This document shows positions 37,377 through 48,375 of a stretch of 64,000 bases of DNA, piece by piece. The stretch's first letter is position 1. Each line of letters opens with the position of its first letter. The position numbers and the translations under genes were made by a program. The DNA comes from Chaetoderma sp. LZ-2023a. Lineage: Eukaryota > Mollusca > Caudofoveata > Chaetodermatida > Chaetodermatidae. The stretch covers positions 132,319,262 through 132,383,261 of the forward strand of contig CM067374.1 of the NCBI GenBank assembly GCA_034401795.1, written 5' to 3'. A model generated the notes under the pieces. The model had not been told where the DNA came from. It saw nothing but the letters and a program-made list of their open reading frames with translations, and made no database searches.

Positions 37377-37402
37377 CCCCCCACCCCCCCCCCCCCCCCC
37401 CC
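37370..37402. repeat. Poly-C tract
   Basis: About 29 C with one A interruption, at the outer edge of the right inverted arm. G-quadruplex or i-motif formation is possible, and the assembly length here is likely unreliable. Confidence 0.93.
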
Positions 37403-37679
37403 GGTATCTGCTTAAAAGTCAGCATTAACCTATTTTAACGTATTTTACTACATTTGTTTAAGCAATGTCGTATATAGAACCAGATATATACATCAAAACA
37501 ACATAGACCTACATGTGAGTAATTGACGAAAAATACGCCGAAGAATAAAAAGTATAACTAGATAGCGCGTACAGTCGTGCATAGCACTATAATCTCATTT
37601 CTCTTTTAGATTAAAGCGTTTTCAGTGTATTAGGTTATTGGCTATTTATGCATATTAGTTTATCTTGTGTTATTTTCAG

Positions 37680-37798
37680 ATGCACCAGCAGCAGTTCACA
37701 TCGACTTATCTATTAAAATGGAAAGGGCCTTCGAACCACCATTTAAAAACATGAATACCAAAAAAGCAAAAGAATTAGCCAGTAAATTGAGAAATGCG
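37680..37798 (+). CDS. Exon 7 of adhesion GPCR: SEA module 2, part a
   Basis: Phase 1 to 0. Starts DAPAAVHIDLSIKMERAFEP and ends with a helix, KKAKELASKLRNA. This is the strand-then-helix beginning of a SEA domain. The acceptor is gtgttattttcag, the donor GCG|gtgaga. The Asp-Ala-Pro opening is repeated at exon 18 (Tyr-Ala-Pro), as if reused as a module boundary. Confidence 0.84.
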
Positions 37799-37870
37799 GT
37801 GAGAATGTATGGGATATGGTTTGGTATATGTCAATGATGGATGAATCTAGTTTTAGCTACAGGGACTATT

Positions 37871-38105
37871 CAAGTAAGCTGTTGAATATTTTAAAACTAA
37901 TTTGACTGGGTAATGTTGCTGCGCCATGTAAAATTAGTTTCAACGTATCCGACAGCATGTGTATTAAATAGTAAAGACATACAATTTGTACAACAACACC
38001 TAGTCTGTCATAAATTATGTTTCGTGACGAACCTCACTATGCCATTCATGATGTAATTGATTATGGGGGCATAGTTGATTATGACGTCATATGATTGATG
38101 TATAA
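37871..38105. repeat. Family A element with hairpin
   Basis: Hairpin gctgttgaatattttaaaac / gtttcaacgtatccgacagc, then the attaaatagtaaagacata segment and TGACGTCA at 38082-38089 followed by tatgattgatg. Standard family A order. Confidence 0.85.
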
Positions 38106-38585
38106 ACTGGAATCTTCCATTACTTTGTAATGTGCGCAACATGGACATCCTCATTCAGCCTAGCCATGAATGTCACCCGAGAATCACCGACAATGTATGT
38201 CGATCACCAATGTTTGGCAGAATCATTGCATTTTTCATGTATTCTTTACATGATGAATGCTGAGCAGGTAGTAAGAAGTCTAGGAAACATATTAATGATG
38301 TGTCTGATACCCTTCAGGGTATAAAATAAGACAACACTGATCACTGCACATAAGGTCTGGAGGGGTAATACCACCCACCCACCCAACAACCCACCCACCG
38401 CAAAAAAATTATTTAAAAAAAATATATAGATGCTTCCGGAAGATCTCCTGCACTTTTGATGGTAAATCTGGACAATTAATTAGTTGAGATAAAATTGAGA
38501 TGGAGTAATATTTTTTGGACATGGTTTATCATTGCTTTAGTGGTGTTATAACTGCATATACTCATCATGACCACAATACATATTG

Positions 38586-38746
38586 TATTGAACACATTTT
38601 GGGATCACTCTGACTGTCAATTTCCAGAAAACTATACGGGTTATTTTGAAACTAATTTCACTGGGTGCTGTTGCTGCCTATGTCCAGTCAAATTAGTTTC
38701 AAAACGGCTTACCCATATAGTTTTCTGGAAATTGATAGTCATGGAG
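38586..38746. repeat. Family A hairpin with extended arms
   Basis: The palindrome extends further than in other copies: tcaatttccagaaaactata on the left pairs with tatagttttctggaaattga on the right, outside the usual core. It is followed by the gatcgatcgatcc segment. Confidence 0.85.
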
Positions 38747-39167
38747 TTCAGGGATCGATCGATCCAAACACGGGCGATATGTGTGTGGGTCTTATCTAGA
38801 GATAGGCGGGGAATATCTAAAATTGATTCATCTGTTATACTGAGGGGCAGGATAGAAAATCTGAGTGCAGTGTTCCCAAAGTGTGTTTATATTCGTTTAA
38901 TCTTTCTTATGTGAACAGGGTGCGAATCAAAACACTCAAAATGATTCTTCTATCAATTAATCCCGTTAAAGGTCAGGATTTTTCAAGAAAATTGAAATTT
39001 TTTCTCAGTGAACAGCAATTTACAGTCCAAGATAAGAATTTTTTTTTAATATTTACTACTAATTTTTAGAAAAATACATTTTGATGTCCTACAAATGAAT
39101 ATTTCCGGTGATTACTGCAGATGCTGTTTACGGTGCGCTTCATCGTTAATCCAGATTTTGCTTAATT

Positions 39168-39304
39168 AATGTCTATCTCCAGGACAAGAGAATGACTACC
39201 TTTTGAAAATTTACCAATGGAATGACTGGCTCGGTAACAGAGCCAGTGATGCCAGTGGTATAGTTTCAAATATAGTATATTCATGACCTGCAAATTGGCA
39301 GTCC
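39168..39304. repeat. Family B hairpin
   Basis: Arms tgtctatctccaggacaag and catgacctgcaaattggca; centre GGCTCGGTAACAGAGCC. Confidence 0.83.
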
Positions 39305-39448
39305 TAATAGCCACTAGAGGCCGGTTTTGACCGCCTTGAGTTGACACATTTGCAGGTAGACACGCACTACATTACATCAATCACGAGCTGATTTCCATGG
39401 AAACGGTTAGTGTGTACGTTTAATTGACAGATAAATTTCACATTTCAG

Positions 39449-39513
39449 GTTGAAGGACCAAGGTGTCTTGGTGGGCAAGCTGACCAATATAACTTACGTG
39501 TTGTCCAATTTCG
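39449..39513 (+). CDS. Exon 8 of adhesion GPCR: SEA module 2, part b
   Basis: Phase 0 to 2, 65 bases. Reads VEGPRCLGGQADQYNLRVVQ then F. A second frame is also open here, but the phase-0 reading aligns with exon 10 (VESCLRDDDGGGYYEFDVLR) and is required by both neighbours. The acceptor is aatttcacatttcag, the donor TTTCG|gtaagc. Confidence 0.8.
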
Positions 39514-39689
39514 GTAAGCATTTGTATTTCATATTCCTTTAAATTGAATATTGTTGATAGAAGTCTTGAAAATTGACAGTACATTATCGATAGCATTGCA
39601 TTACTATCGCGTTGTAAGACGATGGGGAATCCAGTTTTGGCCATGCCCCGCCCATCTTTAGGTAAGCTCCACCTACACTTCGATCCCTA

Positions 39690-39910
39690 AACGCCCTGTC
39701 TGTCAATTTCCAGAAAACTGTACAGACAAGCTGTTGGTTATTTTGAAACAAATTTGACTGTGTACTGTTGCTGCCTATATTTCGCAATATTCAACGGCAA
39801 GTTTAGTAAATAGACATACAATTCGTACAACGCTTAGTCAGTCATCAATTAAGCGTCTGTGATGGACTACGTTATTCATAGCGTAATTTATTATGACGTC
39901 ATCCTACACA
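39690..39910. repeat. Family A element
   Basis: Contains the tcaatttccagaaaact flank, a damaged hairpin, the ttagtaaatagacatacaat segment, an uninterrupted catcaattaagcgt site and TGACGTCA at 39894-39901. The uninterrupted site serves as the empty-site comparison for the family E insertion at 59945. Confidence 0.82.
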
Positions 39911-40365
39911 TCACGTAGTTGAATATAACATCATGTGAGAAACTCGAATCCCACATTGAAGAGCTATATGAGATATAATGGTGGCAACTTGACCACTATC
40001 TCACTGCTATAATGTCAAAGAAGTGTCCAATATGCCACTCAAATAGCTAACGTGATACTAATATACATCACGTGTTAGCTGACGTCACAATCAAAATGAC
40101 CAAGCTCGCCACGAAAATCGAAATTTATCAAGAAGGTGTACGAGTTGCATGTCTTGGATGAATTTATGATTTAGTAAATATTCAGGCAGATATTTGGAAA
40201 CTAATTTGACTGGGAGATGTTGTTGCCATATGCTGCGGTAGCCCACAGAAGTGTAAATCTGTATATTTGAGGCGGTAGAGGTTTACAGTATTTCTATTTT
40301 TGATCAATATGTATATTGCATCATTAAAACTTAAATCTTTTGTAAGTAATAACAATATGAGTAGT

Positions 40366-40434
40366 AGTTGTAGCAGCAGCAGCAATAGCAACAGCAGCAA
40401 CAGCACCAGCAGAAGTCGCAGTAGTAGCCGCAGT

Positions 40435-40508
<74 letters not shown>

Positions 40509-40528
40509 TAGTAGTAGTGGTTGTAGTC

Positions 40529-40604
<76 letters not shown>

Positions 40605-40635
40605 CACTAGCAGCAGCAGCAGCAGCAGTAGTAGT
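40366..40635. repeat. (AGC)n/(AGT)n microsatellite
   Basis: (AGC)n from about 40371 to 40490, then (AGT)n to about 40605 and AGC again to 40635. It ends about 50 bases before the acceptor of exon 9. Confidence 0.95.
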
Positions 40636-40688
40636 GGTCGTGTTTCTTATTTTATCTCTTCATATATATTATCTTATTGTGTTACTAG

Positions 40689-40843
40689 AGAACCAGCCAC
40701 GACAGCGCTCGCAGTTCTACAAGTCCGCAGCAAGTTGACAGCATCTGCTGCTAACGTCATTGCCTATGTGCTCCAGAAACTCAATGAGTGTCTACCTGTG
40801 GCGCTTGACATACCAACCGTTGCAGAAGTCAGCGACGTGGACG
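40689..40843 (+). CDS. Exon 9 of adhesion GPCR: SEA module 2, part c
   Basis: Phase 2 to 1. Reads REPATTALAVLQVRSKLTAS, then a helix AANVIAYVLQKLNECL and a closing strand ending AEVSDVDG. This is the strand-helix-strand end of the SEA fold. No G-S cleavage motif is seen. The acceptor is ttgtgttactag, shortly after an (AGT)n tract that ends near 40635. The donor is GACG|gtatgg. Confidence 0.83.
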
Positions 40844-41048
40844 GTATGGGCTTGCTAAAAGAAGATAATTTGTCATGAACATGTACTGGAAACGGAAGTG
40901 TAGTATTTTTCTTTCTATTACGTCATAATGGAGGAATCAATTGTCCCTTTCCATAGTAATGGCGGCATATGACATCATAAATTATTTTATGCGCCCGTCT
41001 TTAACTCTTAAAAATCCGACACGTTATAAGAATTGTATGGCTCTACTA

Positions 41049-41560
41049 TTTAATAAACATGCGGCTGAATAATTTGAAACTAATTTAACTGGTCGATGTT
41101 GCTGCCACAATGCCCAGTCAAATTAGTTTCAAAATATTAAACAGCTTACCTGTACAGCTTTCGAGAAATTGATAGTCAGGAAGTTCAGAGATCGATCGAT
41201 CCCAACACGAGCGAGGTGCCGGTGTCGCTTAGCTAAAGATGAGCGGGTCATAGCTAAAAGTGGAAAGGTCCATTTTAGCTATACCCATCTCTAGCTAAGC
41301 TCCACCCAGACTTCGCCGTGTTGGGATCGCTGGACAGCTGCAACAGCGCCCAGTCAAATTGTTATCAAATTATTCAACAGCATTTTTATTAAATAGTAAA
41401 GACATGCATTTCGTACAATAACGCCAGGGGTCCGTCATCAATGAAGCGTTCGTGATGAACTTAGGCACGTCATTCATGACGTAATTGGTGCGTAATTGGT
41501 TATGACGTCATTCTATATGTCACATAGTTGATTATGACGTCATATGATTAATGGATAAAC
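41049..41560. repeat. Family A elements, two copies
   Basis: Copy one: hairpin (tgaataatttgaaactaatt / aaattagtttcaaaatatta), cttacctgtacagc, gatcgatcgatccc, then the single-copy AGCTAAAGATGAGC segment. Copy two starts near 41280 in the other orientation and includes attaaatagtaaagacatgc plus TGACGTCA at 41503-41510 and 41535-41542. This gives a good view of the unexpanded element. Confidence 0.83.
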
Positions 41561-41759
41561 TGTTTATGGCATACAACCTGATTGTCTCTCTATGCGATAC
41601 CAGATAAGTTATGCCCTCATAATTATCAAATCGCGATTGTACATAGTGTAATTTATATAGCTGTTCTACGAGAGCCCCGGGTAGATCAGGCCACTGACGA
41701 TGTATCATCCTTAAATAAAGATTAGTATTATCCCCACGTTTTAAAAAACTGTCCGGGAT

Positions 41760-42530
41760 ATTGTAATCACCTCCGTCCGTCTATCCGTCCGTCTGTCCGT
41801 CCGTCAGTCCGTCACGCTATCTCCTCGCAAACCTCTGAGTGGAATTAAATCAAATTGGGTTTGTGGGTTACTCATATGATTCCGCTTTGCATGACCATAT
41901 TTAGATGTGGCTCCGCCCCCATGAGGGGGGCGTGGCAGGGGTCAAAAGGTTAAATGAGTTGTAACGCAACTCCTCGGAACTGAACCAAATTTGATATCTG
42001 AGTTACCCATATAATTGCGGAGTGCAAGAGGCCATTTACATGTGGCCCTGTCCCCAGGGGATGGGGGATGGGGTCAAAAGGTCATGAACTTGCTTGTAAT
42101 GCAACTCCTCTTAAATCGTTAGATGGAATTCAACCAAATTTGATATCTGAGTTACCCATATGATTGTGGAGTGCAAGAGGCTATTTAGATTTGGCTCCGC
42201 CCCAGGGGGTGGGAGAGGGGTCAAAAGGTCAAATTTTATCCTGCGGAAATTGATTTAACACATCTCCTCCGGAAACATTGGACGGAATTCAACCAAATGT
42301 GGCATGTGAGTTACCCATATCAATGTGGAGTGGATGAGGACATTTACATTTAGCCCCGACCCCAGGGGTGGGGATGGGGTCAAAAGGTCATGAAACTCAT
42401 TGTAATGCAACTCCTCTGACACCATTGCACGAAATTCACCCATATGATTACCGAGTGCGAAAGGACGTTTACATTTGGCTCCGCCCCGGGGTGGGTTGTG
42501 GGGTGTGTCAAAATTTCAAAGCGGTGAACG
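41760..42530. repeat. Tandem repeat, five units of about 140-155 bp, led by a (TCCG)n tract
   Basis: (CCGT)n at 41772-41815 is followed by five diverged units, each with a CTCCTC start, a gaattcaaccaaat motif, gagttacccatat, a ggctccgcccc-type G/C-rich centre and ggtcaaaaggtc. Starts are near 41820, 41967, 42107, 42262 and 42411. Confidence 0.85.
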
Positions 42531-42639
42531 TGGGGATTTACGATGACGACGTTAGCAACTTACAGTAAAGAGAATCTTTTAAATAAGTTAAACATGTTTC
42601 CAACATAAAAACTGGAATATGTTAGTAAGAAACGCCCTG

Positions 42640-42732
42640 CTGAATATTTTGAACAAAATTTGATTGGAAGATAGTAACGCATTAGGCAGCTATGTTTTCC
42701 AATCCACTTATGTTCAAAATATTCAATAGTAC
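42640..42732. repeat. Hairpin related to family D (GAACAAAATTTG type)
   Basis: Arms gaatattttgaacaaaattt and tatgttcaaaatattcaata around gcattaggcagc. Degraded relatives are at 600-690 and 1640-1720. Confidence 0.8.
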
Positions 42733-42885
42733 GTTTTATCTGATTTTGGACACATGTTAAGTTACTTCTGAGTTGCATCGTATATTATATGTGTGTACAT
42801 AGGTATGTATGTGTGTGCCTATGTGCGTACGTGCGTGCGTGCGTGGGTGCGTGCATAGCTGTATGGTGGTGACCATGTATTACAG

Positions 42886-42986
42886 ATGTTGATGTGTTGC
42901 TTCTGTTGAATGTGGACTTTCAAGAGACGTTGACTGATACCAGTTCTGAGGCCTCACGGAATCTCAGCAACGCGCTCAAATCAAAG
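42886..42986 (+). CDS. Exon 10 of adhesion GPCR: SEA module 3, part a
   Basis: Phase 1 to 0. Reads DVDVLLLLNVDFQETLTDTS and ends SRNLSNALKSK, the opening strand and helix of a SEA module; NLS is a possible N-glycosylation site. The acceptor is atgtattacag, the donor AAAG|gtatgc. Confidence 0.84.
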
Positions 42987-43109
42987 GTATGCAGCAATAC
43001 TTTGAATGATCTCGACCTTTGGGTTCACAGGTCAATATGCTGGCGAATTTCTTACTCTTTTCATCGATAAATTCCCCAATATCTCATTTTCAACGCTACA
43101 CTACAGGAA

Positions 43110-43195
43110 AACTGTTGAATAGTTTGAAATTAATTTGACTGGAAGACATTCCTGCCTTGGAAAGTTAGTTTCAAAGTATTCAACAGAATAAGTTT
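43110..43195. repeat. Family A hairpin
   Basis: Arms ctgttgaatagtttgaaatt and gtttcaaagtattcaacag, short centre gacattcctgcc. Confidence 0.8.
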
Positions 43196-43470
43196 TATAT
43201 AGTAAATAATATACGTTTTCAGGGATTTGTCGATGAAAGGGTTAAAATGAGACGAATTACATCTCAGATGTTGCATTGTAATGACAGATTATGGTACATA
43301 GCTACCATAGCATTCATTTCCCGACACATTCATTTATCTGTATCACCGTGACTGATTTGCTTGTTAGCGTCGTCTTAATGATGAGCTGCAGTCACCGCCA
43401 TTTGGTCTCCTCTAGCGATGGTGCGTGTGGTATACATATAAGTAACATTATTTACTGTGTAAAAATATAA

Positions 43471-43565
43471 TGTTGAAAATTTCGAAATTAATTTAACTAA
43501 AAGCTGGTGCTACCTAAGGCAGCAACAGCTTCCAGTCAATTTAGGTTCAAAATATTCAACAGCTT
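43471..43565. repeat. Family A hairpin
   Basis: Arms gttgaaaatttcgaaattaa and ttaggttcaaaatattcaac around gctacctaaggcagc. Confidence 0.83.
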
Positions 43566-43976
43566 ACTTGTATCTTTTACGCCACACTAACAAATAATAG
43601 ATAGCGCCTATGTGATAGAGAGCGGACACATTTTTTTTTTCTGATTGGCCGGAGAAATACATCAACGTTTAGGTTTTAATGGCTATATTATGTTGTCTTG
43701 TTATTCTGGTTAGAAGCTAACATTACCATGCACAGGCTGATCAATGTTCCTATAATAACACCTATGTAAAATGTGTATATATCTATTACATTTAAAATTG
43801 TATATCTTGCAAATTAGAAATATGTTCTGGGAGTGGAGACCTCCGAATTCCTCCATACTTTTTCGAATTTCGTCTGGAGGAAGTGGAGCACTTCACTCCT
43901 TGTCTGTCCGGCCCGTCGTCGCATTTAGCATTTTGTCCTAAACAAACAACAACAGTAAATGACAATGGCAGCAGCA

Positions 43977-44030
43977 ACTACTACTACTACTACTACTGTT
44001 ACCTCTACTGCTACTGTTACTGTCGTCGTC

Positions 44031-44083
<53 letters not shown>
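43977..44083. repeat. (CTA)n, (GTC)n and (TTA)n microsatellite
   Basis: (CTA)n from 43979, a short (GTC)n at 44022-44032 and (TTA)n to 44083. Confidence 0.94.
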
Positions 44084-44084
<1 letters not shown>

Positions 44085-44126
44085 TCAACATAATATAAGT
44101 ACCTGGGTAATCAAAACTCCCTCAAA

Positions 44127-44381
44127 TTTAAAGGCGCACCTCCACGCCAGGACATTAAAAACAACCATATTAATTTACACTGAGTGAAATCATCATATGA
44201 TGTGGTATTTCATTTCATTATAACCTAATGCCGTGTTCACACTATAGAGGTAATCCGGAGTAACACCACCCGGTGGTATGGCATTACTCCGGTTTAGCTA
44301 TCTAGTGTGAACACGTTCTACGTCTCTTAAGTACACAATTTTAATTATTTTATTTTCAATCGTTCTGGTGTGAAGGTGCGA
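44127..44381. repeat. Family E MITE, interrupted by a family C MITE
   Basis: The left end TTAAAGGCGCACCTCC and the right part tacacaattttaattattt to gtgaaggtgcg match the family E copy at 59945. The right arm is split by a family C element at 44229-44320. Confidence 0.8.
44229..44320. repeat. Family C hairpin MITE nested in family E
   Basis: Palindrome from TGCCGTGTTCACACTAT to TAGTGTGAACACG, centre accacccggtggt. It is flanked on the left by TAA. It lies inside the 44127-44381 element. Confidence 0.82.
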
Positions 44382-44550
44382 TTTCTGATGAATAAATGAG
44401 AATCAACAAGCGACATAAAGGCTGCAATAACTATACATATATACAGATATTATATCAACCTGATCCTAATAAGAAAAATCATATCATTATATTTCCTCTA
44501 CTCTCCTGATACCTATCAAAGAGACCAATGGAGAGGTCCAATTCTAGCCA

Positions 44551-44725
44551 TTGTCAGCGAATCGAACCCACAGCCGGTGAAAGCGTCAAACATCATAGTC
44601 CAAAACACTTCCGCCACACCAACGCCGCAAGAACGATAGTTCTTGCGGCGTTGCTGTGGTGGAAGCGTTTGTGGGCTATGATGCAGTGGCACTTTCTCCG
44701 GCTGTGGGTTCCATTCCCTGACAGT
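44551..44725. repeat. Separate 175-bp hairpin with very stable core
   Basis: Core AACGCCGCAAGAAC (44621-44634), 4-base loop, GTTCTTGCGGCGTT (44639-44652), perfect. Outer arms (gaacccacagccgg and ccggctgtgggttcc, ttgtcagcg and tgacag) are imperfect. The outer arm contains a B-box-like GGTTCGATTC on the minus strand. It is not seen elsewhere in the window. Confidence 0.85.
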
Positions 44726-45156
44726 GCCAATATACCGTATTGCCACGCCTACTAGTATAACATTTTCAGCCATGCTCCGCCCATTTCCAGCCATGCTCCG
44801 CCCATTTCTAGCTAAGCTTCTGCCACCTTTTTTCTCATGTTGTGATAGATTTGAAATCTTAAACCTGAATTCTCATAATATACATTTCAAGGTAACTATA
44901 TACTAAGTTGTTAAATATTATATGAAACTAATTTCACTGGGCGACGTTGCTGGTATATATTTCAAAAATTCAACAGCATGTTTACTAAGTTGTACTTTCG
45001 CCAAAGACGGACACTTCGTACAATTCATAACAAACATGTTGATTTCATGACGGCGCTATTCTTCATTAGTATTGTGACGTCATCTAACTAATGGCATATA
45101 TTTATAATGGCGTCATACATTTGAATGATAGATCGGATCTTTCCGTTGTATTGCAG

Positions 45157-45245
45157 GTCGAATCGTGTCTTCGTGACGATGACGGGGGTGGATATTATGA
45201 GTTTGACGTTTTACGGTTCAGAGAAACACCTCGGGGTGACAGCAG
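45157..45245 (+). CDS. Exon 11 of adhesion GPCR: SEA module 3, part b
   Basis: Phase 0 to 2. Reads VESCLRDDDGGGYYEFDVLR then FRETPRGDS. It is 24 bases longer than exons 4 and 8 because of the extra FRETPRGDS tail before the donor AGCAG|gtaaaa. The tail contains an RGD tripeptide; whether it binds integrins is unknown. The acceptor is ccgttgtattgcag. Confidence 0.82.
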
Positions 45246-45772
45246 GTAAAATTCTAGCTATCCACGTTATTTTATTTTGTGATGATCTTATATTTTGAGA
45301 AGTGATTTCCCCACACTTGGACGGACAATGTTTACAAGAGAAATTAAATTACAAATAATGTTACAACAGCAAGGTATGAAAACAAACATTAATCACTAAA
45401 TCCAGTACAATTTATTTATAGTTATAGTTTACTAAACGGATGCCAGTCATTCCAGTGTTAAATTTTCAAAAGTATTCTTCTTGGTATGCAATTGGACACT
45501 GGCTAAGCAGAAATTTGAATTTTCTTGACCATTACACTTTTGATGAATGCCCATATTGAAGGATAACAGAAACATATTTTTTATCAATTTTCGTTATAAA
45601 TTTACGACATTTTGGCTGCAGAAATCTAAATTTCCTTGAAAAGTATTGACAATTAAATGGTTAGTTAAAATAAATAGTCCTTTGAGCGCTTTAATGCGCT
45701 ATTGATACACGAGGGTTAAATCAATATTTATTTATATTATTTTGTCACGAGTAGATATTTGTCTTATAACAG

Positions 45773-45930
45773 ACCGGCCGCTACATCCATCTATGGGACA
45801 TTGAAAGTTTTCGCGCCAGCTAGTTCATCCATCCGAGGACTGATGACGGAAATAAATAACACATTAGAAGCATGCCATATTGATGACGTCATACTGGTCA
45901 AGGTTGGACAAGAAGGAACATTATTTCCGG
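45773..45930 (+). CDS. Exon 12 of adhesion GPCR: SEA module 3, part c
   Basis: Phase 2 to 1. Reads RPAATSIYGTLKVFAPASSS then IRGLMTEINNTLEACHIDDV and ends GQEGTLFPG. The GTLKVF strand and following helix fit the end of a SEA domain; NNT is a possible glycosylation site. The acceptor is tttgtcttataacag, the donor CCGG|gtaatc. A family A fragment starts immediately downstream. Confidence 0.84.
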
Positions 45931-46073
45931 GTAATCATTTAATGGAGGAAGCCAGTTTTAGCTATCATATGCCCATCTTTAGCTAAGCTTCCCCCCCCCA
46001 CCACACTTCGCCCGTGTTGGGATCGATCGATCCCTAAGTCTCTGACTATCAGTTTAATGAAAACTATGCAGGT

Positions 46074-46420
46074 AAGCTGTTGAAGATTTTGAAACTAATT
46101 TGACTGAGTACTGTTGCTGCTGTTGCTGCCTCTGCGCCCAGTAAAATTGGTTTCAAAATATTCTAGCTGTTGAATATTTTGAAACTAATTTGACTGAGTG
46201 CAACAGGCAGCAACAACACCCAGTCAAATTAGTTTCAAAATATTCAACAGCATGTTTATTAACTAGTAAATACATACATGTCGTACACCCTGGCGGACTA
46301 TTACGCCTTTAAGGTGAACTGAATCGAGTCATTTATGACGTACCGTAATTGATTATGACGTCAGCCTACACGCCATGTAGTTGATTATGACGTCATATGA
46401 TTGACTGGGGTGGGGTGGGG
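46074..46420. repeat. Family A element with two hairpins in tandem
   Basis: Hairpin one 46075-46165 and hairpin two 46166-46252 both use tgttgaatattttgaaact-type arms. Then comes attaactagtaaatacatac and TGACGTCA at 46356-46363 and 46388-46395. Confidence 0.85.
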
Positions 46421-46689
46421 GCAGTTTGCTGGATTTATGAATTTCTATTATTATAACATGTATTCGCATTTTGTTTAATTCTTTACATTTATTATATATT
46501 TAACGAGTTAAATCATCAAATTTTTCTAACCTGTGTTTAAAGGACCGTTTACTTTATGTGTGCTTGAAGTAATCTTTTCAAGAATATTGCAACCGAAGTC
46601 TTGAACGATACATATGTTATGTCTAAAGGATGTCGGTTGTTTAAAGAAATTGAAACAACCACCTGATTTTTTCTGTAAAAAAATCAATA

Positions 46690-46985
46690 GTTAAATGGAA
46701 GGAGGGATCCGATCTGTCACTTAAGTACCTGACGTCATAATCCGATACGTCACGTGTTAGATAGCGTCTCAATCAAAATGAGTTATATCAGCCTTCACTA
46801 AGTGTAAGAATTGATGAAATTACAACTTAATTAACACCCTGTTGATTATTTTGAAACCAATTGGACTGGGAGCTGATGCTGCCATAGGCAGCAGCAGCTA
46901 CCAGTCAGATTAGTTTCAAAATACAGTTTGCCTGTATAGTTACCCTGAAATTTAGGTACGCGTAGTAAGTGGGCGGTGCTTAGCT
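46690..46985. repeat. Family A-related element with hairpin
   Basis: Contains gatccgatctgtcacttaag, cctgacgtcataatcc and the hairpin ttgattattttgaaaccaat / attagtttcaaaatac around gctgccataggcagc, then gcttagctagaaatactcgg. The first segment also forms the left flank of minisatellite 2. Confidence 0.8.
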
Positions 46986-47196
46986 AGAAATACTCGGAGT
47001 ATCGCGATAAACGGATCACTCCAATGAGCTGTCATGACCCACTCGTCTTTGGAGTGTGGTCATTCGGAATGACAATTAGTCCAGCTAGTGGTCATTGTAT
47101 TGCTATGTAATGTATATCCCAAGATTTCGTGAACATAATTGAATTCTTGAGAAATCGGGACTTATTTATTGGCTACTATTTTCTTTGTATTACCAG

Positions 47197-47303
47197 CGTT
47201 TGAGATGGCTTTGACATTCCGCCTGCAACAGATATTTGTATCACAGCTCAATACTAAGACCAGTCAAGAATGGATAGTGTTAGCGGCAACTGTCGAAGTA
47301 GCG
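47197..47303 (+). CDS. Exon 13 of adhesion GPCR: SEA module 4, part a
   Basis: Phase 1 to 0. Reads AFEMALTFRLQQIFVSQLNT and ends WIVLAATVEVA. The ALTFRL strand matches exon 3 (TLTFKV). The acceptor is tttgtattaccag, the donor GCG|gtatgt. About 50 bases downstream the intron becomes a 1-kb block of unstable trinucleotide repeats. Confidence 0.82.
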
Positions 47304-47349
47304 GTATGTGAAGATGACTTACTAAACAGAGTAATATGTCTCATGACTG

Positions 47350-47351
47350 CT

Positions 47352-47383
<32 letters not shown>

Positions 47384-48157
47384 ACGACAACAATGACAAA
47401 AACGACGGCCATGGTGATGGTGATGCTACTAATAATAATTCCTTAAATAATGTTGTTGTTGTTGGTTGGTGGTGGTGGTGGTGGTGGTGGTGGTGGTGAT
47501 GATGGTGGTGGTGGAGGAGGAGGAGGAGGAGGTGGTGGTGGTGGGGGGGGGGGGGTGGAGGAGGAGGAGGAGAGGAGAATGAGGAGGAGAGGAGGTGGAG
47601 GAGGGGGAGACGGTGGTGGTGGTCGTGGTGGTGTTGGTGGTGGTGGTGGTGGTAGTGGTGGTGGAGGAGGAGGAAGAGGAGGAGGAGGAGGAGGTGGTGG
47701 TGGTGGTGGTGGTGGTAGTGGTGGTGGAGGAAGAGGAGGAGGAGAGAAGGAGGAGGAGAGGACGAGGATGGGGAGACGGTGGTGGTAGATGTGGTGGTGG
47801 TGGTGGTGGTGGTGGTGGTGGTGGTGGTAGTGGTGCTGGTGTTGGTGGTGTTGGTGGTGGTGGTGGTGGTGGTGGTGGTGGTGATGGTGGTAGTGATGTG
47901 TGTTGGCGCTGGCGCTGGTGCTGGTGCTGGTGGAGGAGGAGGAGGAGGAGGAGGAGGCGGCGGTGGTGGTGGTGGTGGTGGTGGTGGTGGTGGAGGTGAT
48001 GGAGAGAAGGTGGTTGTGGTGGGAGTGGTTGTGGTGGTGCTGATGTTGATTCTGCTTCTACTACCATCGGCGGTGCTACTGATGCTGACGACGACGACGA
48101 CGATGAGCAGGGTTGGGCCAGAGAAGGAGCAGGAGGAGGAGGAGGAGGTTGTTTCTT

Positions 48158-48207
<50 letters not shown>

Positions 48208-48329
48208 GGTGGTGATGAGGGTGGTGGTGGTGGTGGTGGTGTTGATGATGATGATGATGATGATGGTGGTGATGGTGATGGTTATGATGATGATGATGAT
48301 GATGATCATCATCATCGTCATCGTCATCG

Positions 48330-48375
<46 letters not shown>

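Noticed and set aside
37193..37384. 63-codon minus-strand frame (ILADLDVKGQNDLEMQV region)
   Set aside because: Lies in the right inverted arm and is broken by stops in the left arm, so it is more likely repeat sequence than a gene.
44553..44580. tRNA-like T-arm (reverse complement of gaatcgaaccc)
   Set aside because: No cloverleaf can be drawn around it; it belongs to the 175-bp hairpin.
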